A stretch of 64,000 nucleotides of DNA. Source: CAHJXG01 sp965277495. Lineage in GTDB: Bacteria > Pseudomonadota > Alphaproteobacteria > Acetobacterales > Acetobacteraceae. Below are positions 61,157 to 64,000 of this stretch, in pieces. The notes beneath the pieces were generated by a model. The model worked only from the letters and a program-made list of their open reading frames with translations, was not told the origin of the DNA and ran no database searches. The DNA lies in contig OZ255824.1 in assembly GCA_965277495.1 (NCBI GenBank), positions 496,001-560,000 of the forward strand. Reading direction: 5' to 3'. The position numbers were made by a program, and so were the translations under genes. Position 1 is the first letter of the stretch; each line of letters starts with the position of its first letter.

Positions 61157-62223
61157 GGGCTGCGATAGGTCTGCGTCGTGTCGACGCCCGCGAACTCCGC
61201 CACGAGGGTATAGCCGACGCCCAGCAGCACCGGGCCGAGAAAGATGCCCAGCAGGCCGAACGCCAGCGCGCCGCCCAGCACGCCCAGGATCGTCAGCAGG
61301 AACGGCAACTGCGCTCCCCGGGAGATGAAATACGGCCGGATCACGTTGTCCGACCCGCTGATGGCGAACAGCCCATATATCCCGAGGAAGACGCCCCAGC
61401 CGGTATGCCCGGTGCTGAGCAGCCAAAGCGTCGCTGGAATCCAGACCACCGGCGCGCCGATCGGCAACACCGACAGGAACCCGGCGATGGCCCCCAGCAG
61501 CAGCGGGCGCGGCACCCCCGAGAGCCAGAGCCCGAACGTCGTCAGCAAGCCCTGCACGATCGCCGTGCCCAGGATGCCATAGACGGTGCCGCGCACGGTC
61601 AGCCCGGTGACCTCGACCAGCCGCGACGCATGCTCGCCGGCAATGCGGTGCACGATGCGGTTGAGATGGATCGCCAGGCTGTCGCCCGATGCCCAGAAAA
61701 AGAACGCGACCAGCAGCGCGATGATGAACTGCACCAATCCGCCGGCGATGCCGAGCAGCAGGTTCAGGCCGTTCTCCGCGATCATGCCGAAATAAGGCTT
61801 GAAGAAGCTGACCATGGCACTCAGGTCCGCCGCCCACTCGTTCCAATATTCCGAAAGCGTTGTGCCGACGACCGGAACCGCCGCCAGCCAGCCCGGCGCG
61901 CTGGGCAGGCCGCCATTGAGCGCGGTCTCGATCGAGGCGCGCAATTGGTTCACGTCATCGGCCCCGGCCGGCGCGGCGAGGGCCAGCGGCAACACGATCA
62001 GCACGGTGGTGAGCAGGACCATGATCCCCGCCGCCCCGCCGCGGCTGGCGCGCAGATGCGTGCGCACCCAGGCGAATACCGGCCAGGTGGTGTAGACCAG
62101 GATCGCCCCCCAAAGGATGGCCGATAGGAATGGGTGCAGCACCAGCACGCAGCCGACGGCGATGCCGACCAGCAGCAGCCCCATCAGCAGGCGTTCCGCC
62201 ACCAAGTCCGTGGGCTGCTTCAT
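61153..62223 (-). CDS. AI-2E family transporter
   Basis: A 356-residue permease with about eight helices. The start MKQPTDLVAERLLMGLLLVGIAV and the C-terminal GGALAFGLLGIFLGPVLLGVGYTL are typical of AI-2E (YdiK/TqsA-like) exporters, as is the ISGSDNVIRPYFISRGAQLPFLL segment. Relatives export autoinducer-2 or exchange ions; function here is unknown. Confidence 0.87.
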   Translation of the reverse strand: MKQPTDLVAERLLMGLLLVGIAVGCVLVLHPFLSAILWGAILVYTTWPVFAWVRTHLRASRGGAAGIMVLLTTVLIVLPLALAAPAGADDVNQLRASIETALNGGLPSAPGWLAAVPVVGTTLSEYWNEWAADLSAMVSFFKPYFGMIAENGLNLLLGIAGGLVQFIIALLVAFFFWASGDSLAIHLNRIVHRIAGEHASRLVEVTGLTVRGTVYGILGTAIVQGLLTTFGLWLSGVPRPLLLGAIAGFLSVLPIGAPVVWIPATLWLLSTGHTGWGVFLGIYGLFAISGSDNVIRPYFISRGAQLPFLLTILGVLGGALAFGLLGIFLGPVLLGVGYTLVAEFAGVDTTQTYRSP

Positions 62224-62314
62224 GCCGGGCGATATCGGCCGGTCGCCCACGGAAAGCAACTGGTTGTTCTAAGCTGGCCTGGCCGATAGCCTGGTGCGAA
62301 ACCGGAGGATCAAC

Positions 62315-63094
62315 ATGCCGCGCCTAGCAGCCAACCTATCGATGATGTTCAACGAGGCGCCGTTTCTGGATCGGTTCGACGCCGCGGCAAAGGCCGGGTT
62401 CACGGCGGTCGAGTTCCTGTTCCCGTATGACCACCCCGCCGCTGAGATCCGGCGGCGGTTGGACAGCGCCGGGCTGCAACAGGTGCTGTTCAACATGCCG
62501 CCTGGCGACTGGGCAGCCGGCGAGCGCGGCACGGCGTGCCTCCCGGGCCGCGGCCAGGAGTTCCGAGACGGGGTGAAAAAGGCGCTGGACTATGCGGGGG
62601 CGCTGGGTTGCGGCCTGGTGCACTGCATGGCTGGCATCGTGCCGGCGGGCGTATCGCACGGGACCGCGGCGGCGCTTTATGTGGCGAACCTCGCCTGGGC
62701 GGCGGAGCAGGCGGCGGCGCAGAAAATTAAAGTTGTTATCGAGCCGATCAACCACCGCGACATGCCCGGTTTCCTTCTGAACACGATGGCTCAGGGCGCT
62801 GATATCGTAAATGCTATAGGCTTTCATAGATTGGGTTTGCAGTTCGACATCTATCATTGCCAAGTTACGGAGGGCGACGTCACCAAGCGGATCGAGACGT
62901 TATTGCCCGTCATCGCCCATATGCAGTTGGCCGATGTTCCCGGCCGCAACGAGCCTGGAACTGGCGAAATCGGCTGGGAGTTTGTATTGGGCAGAATCGA
63001 TGTTTTGGGGTACGAAGGCTGGGTTGGTTGTGAATACCGGCCAAAGGGCGACACTATAACCGGACTCGCCTGGCGCAAGCGTTACAAAGTCTGA
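62315..63094 (+). CDS. hyi: Hydroxypyruvate isomerase
   Basis: A 259-residue TIM-barrel isomerase that interconverts hydroxypyruvate and tartronate semialdehyde. Start MPRLAANLSMMFNEAPFLDRFDAAAKAGFTAVEFLFPYD follows a strong GGAGG. Metal and active-site motifs: VVIEPINHRDMPGF, LQFDIYHCQVTEGD, HMQLADVPGRNEPGTGEI, GCEYRPKG. The 5' half uses typical GC-rich codons, whereas the 3' half (from about 62720) is clearly AT-richer in third positions, e.g. AAAATTAAAGTTGTTATCG. It precedes an XRE-type regulator in the same direction. Confidence 0.92.
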   Translation: MPRLAANLSMMFNEAPFLDRFDAAAKAGFTAVEFLFPYDHPAAEIRRRLDSAGLQQVLFNMPPGDWAAGERGTACLPGRGQEFRDGVKKALDYAGALGCGLVHCMAGIVPAGVSHGTAAALYVANLAWAAEQAAAQKIKVVIEPINHRDMPGFLLNTMAQGADIVNAIGFHRLGLQFDIYHCQVTEGDVTKRIETLLPVIAHMQLADVPGRNEPGTGEIGWEFVLGRIDVLGYEGWVGCEYRPKGDTITGLAWRKRYKV

Positions 63095-63249
63095 AAAATT
63101 AGATAATAATCATAATTAAGTCTTAGTATTCCGGAAATTTATTGATGGGTTGACAATAAGACTGCGAACAGTCAACCCCAGGATGCTATGACGGTTGTAT
63201 CTGGCGGCATGCCTCTACCGGCTGTTCCGCGCCTGCCTGGAGGTTAATC
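63095..63249. other. AT-rich intergenic leader between hyi and the XRE regulator
   Basis: 155 nt, strongly AT-rich in its first half (about 63095-63145), in contrast to the rest of the window. It contains the dyad described separately and a GGAGG ribosome site at the end; no gene is evident. Confidence 0.6.
63147..63178. promoter_or_regulatory. Dyad symmetry upstream of the XRE regulator, candidate operator
   Basis: GGGTTGAC (63147-63154) and GTCAACCC (63171-63178) are perfect inverted repeats 16 nt apart. Nested within is a perfect hairpin GACTG-CGAA-CAGTC (63160-63173), sharing GTC with the outer arm. The left arm includes a -35-like TTGACA. No U-tract follows, so a terminator is unlikely; an autoregulatory operator is my inference. 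Confidence 0.45.
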
Positions 63250-64000
63250 ATGCGCTTCGCCGAGATCGGACAACAGCTTCGGGCCTATCGGCTGGAATCC
63301 GGCCTGCGAGCGGAAGAGATTGCAGCCCGGCTCGGCGTTTCTCGTGCGGCGCTGTATCGATATGAAAAAGGCGAGGTCATCAAGCTCGATACAGTCCAGC
63401 GGCTGGCCGAGTTGCTCAAGGTTTCCCCGCTGTCCCTTCTGGGCATCGGAGTCGAGTACTACAGCCGGTCAGTCGGTTACTTCGAGCGAATCCGCCAGAT
63501 CGAGGAAACCGCCGACCAGGTTCTGCAGGCCTACGGCTCCGGCCTGTATTTGACCACCTCGGAGGCATTCGACGCCGCCATGGCTGATGGGCTGAACGAG
63601 GCCGCCAGCCTGCCGGGCATCGATACGGCCACGTTCCGCACCAATGCCGACCAGGTGCTCGGCATCCTATCGGCACGCAAGCGAATCTATGCGCAGCGCC
63701 GCCCCGGCATCATCGCCATCCTTTCACCAGCCTCGATCCAGGGCTTCCTCAACTTGGGCCTGCTGGGCAGCCTGAAACTGTCCGAGGCGTTGCGGGTGCG
63801 CTGCCGCCGAGTCGCAGCCGCCGAGGTGCAGAACATCGCCAGCCTGATGGAAACCGAACCGATGGGGCTGCAGTTCGGCTTGCTCGCCACGTCCGAGTCC
63901 TCAAGCGGGTTCAGCATCTTTCGCTCGCGCGACCGCGCCACCCTGGCGGCCAACCCGTTCCAGGCCGACAGCTTGCCCTCGGCGCAGACCGGCGTCGCCA
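63250..64000 (+). CDS. XRE-family transcriptional regulator with C-terminal domain (runs off the window)
   Basis: The first 250 residues are present. The N-terminal helix-turn-helix is clear: MRFAEIGQQLRAYRLESGLRAEEIAARLGVSRAALYRYEKGEVIKLDTVQRLAELL. A long C-terminal region follows (SRSVGYFERIRQIEETADQVLQAYGSGLYLTTSEAFDAAM...), probably an effector-binding or oligomerization domain that I do not recognise. GGAGG lies 7 nt before the ATG. Confidence 0.85.
   Translation, partial: MRFAEIGQQLRAYRLESGLRAEEIAARLGVSRAALYRYEKGEVIKLDTVQRLAELLKVSPLSLLGIGVEYYSRSVGYFERIRQIEETADQVLQAYGSGLYLTTSEAFDAAMADGLNEAASLPGIDTATFRTNADQVLGILSARKRIYAQRRPGIIAILSPASIQGFLNLGLLGSLKLSEALRVRCRRVAAAEVQNIASLMETEPMGLQFGLLATSESSSGFSIFRSRDRATLAANPFQADSLPSAQTGVA

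Overview
The window is high-GC DNA (codon third positions mostly G or C) from an alphaproteobacterium. The strongest lineage marker is the PhyR-NepR-EcfG general stress response set at 20.5-23.9 kb, which is known only from Alphaproteobacteria. Overall gene content suggests Rhodospirillales/Acetobacteraceae, but that finer placement is inference. No CRISPR array, rRNA or prophage was seen. There is one tRNA (Trp) and one IS element.

Layout. 0-5.3 kb: the 5' end of an EF-G gene, a leftward run of small metabolic enzymes (MBL hydrolase, MaoC-like hydratase, RidA-like protein, alpha/beta hydrolase), then a DUF445 membrane protein and a SOUL-family lipoprotein. 5.4-8.1 kb: a phnCDE phosphonate-type ABC importer. 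8.1-10.6 kb: a housekeeping islet, tRNA-Trp-secE-nusG leftward and rpmG rightward. Between the two divergent promoters sits a 1.3-kb ISAs1-like element, whose transposase gene is itself broken by a 49-nt palindrome-rich insertion. 10.7-20.5 kb: an EAL phosphodiesterase, a DUF3253 protein and a BacA-like ABC exporter rightward; M20 hydrolase-cydD-cydC-OmpA lipoprotein-recQ leftward.

20.5-40.8 kb is the most striking part. A general stress response locus (HisKA_2 kinase, NepR anti-sigma, two ECF sigma factors, divergent PhyR) directly precedes a 16.7-kb head-to-tail operon: glgE, treS-maltokinase fusion, glgB, treZ, malQ, treY, otsA. Together these genes encode the trehalose-to-maltose-1-phosphate-to-alpha-glucan route (TreS-Pep2, GlgE, GlgB), the glucan-to-trehalose route (TreY, TreZ), glucan remodelling (MalQ) and trehalose-6-phosphate synthesis (OtsA, with no OtsB here). 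The GlgE carries an extra ~380-residue N-terminal region that looks like a catalytically dead GH13 barrel.

40.8-52.2 kb: a small hypothetical gene, a leftward oligopeptide-type ABC importer without ATPase genes plus two dehydrogenases, a divergent tartrate/D-malate-type dehydrogenase, a multicopper oxidase, an ABC-F protein and a tiny lipoprotein. 52.2-53.75 kb: an AT-richer islet with a MNT-HEPN toxin-antitoxin-like pair in which the HEPN frame carries an in-frame TGA. 53.75-64 kb: malate synthase G, a 55-aa Gly/Tyr-rich membrane peptide, a CNNM/CBS protein, DUF3429, an acetylpolyamine-amidohydrolase-type deacetylase, ComM, YraN, an AI-2E-type permease, hydroxypyruvate isomerase and the start of an XRE-type regulator with a dyad in its leader. 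Many same-strand neighbours overlap by 4 nt (ATGA/GTGA), and several convergent pairs abut or overlap at their stop codons.
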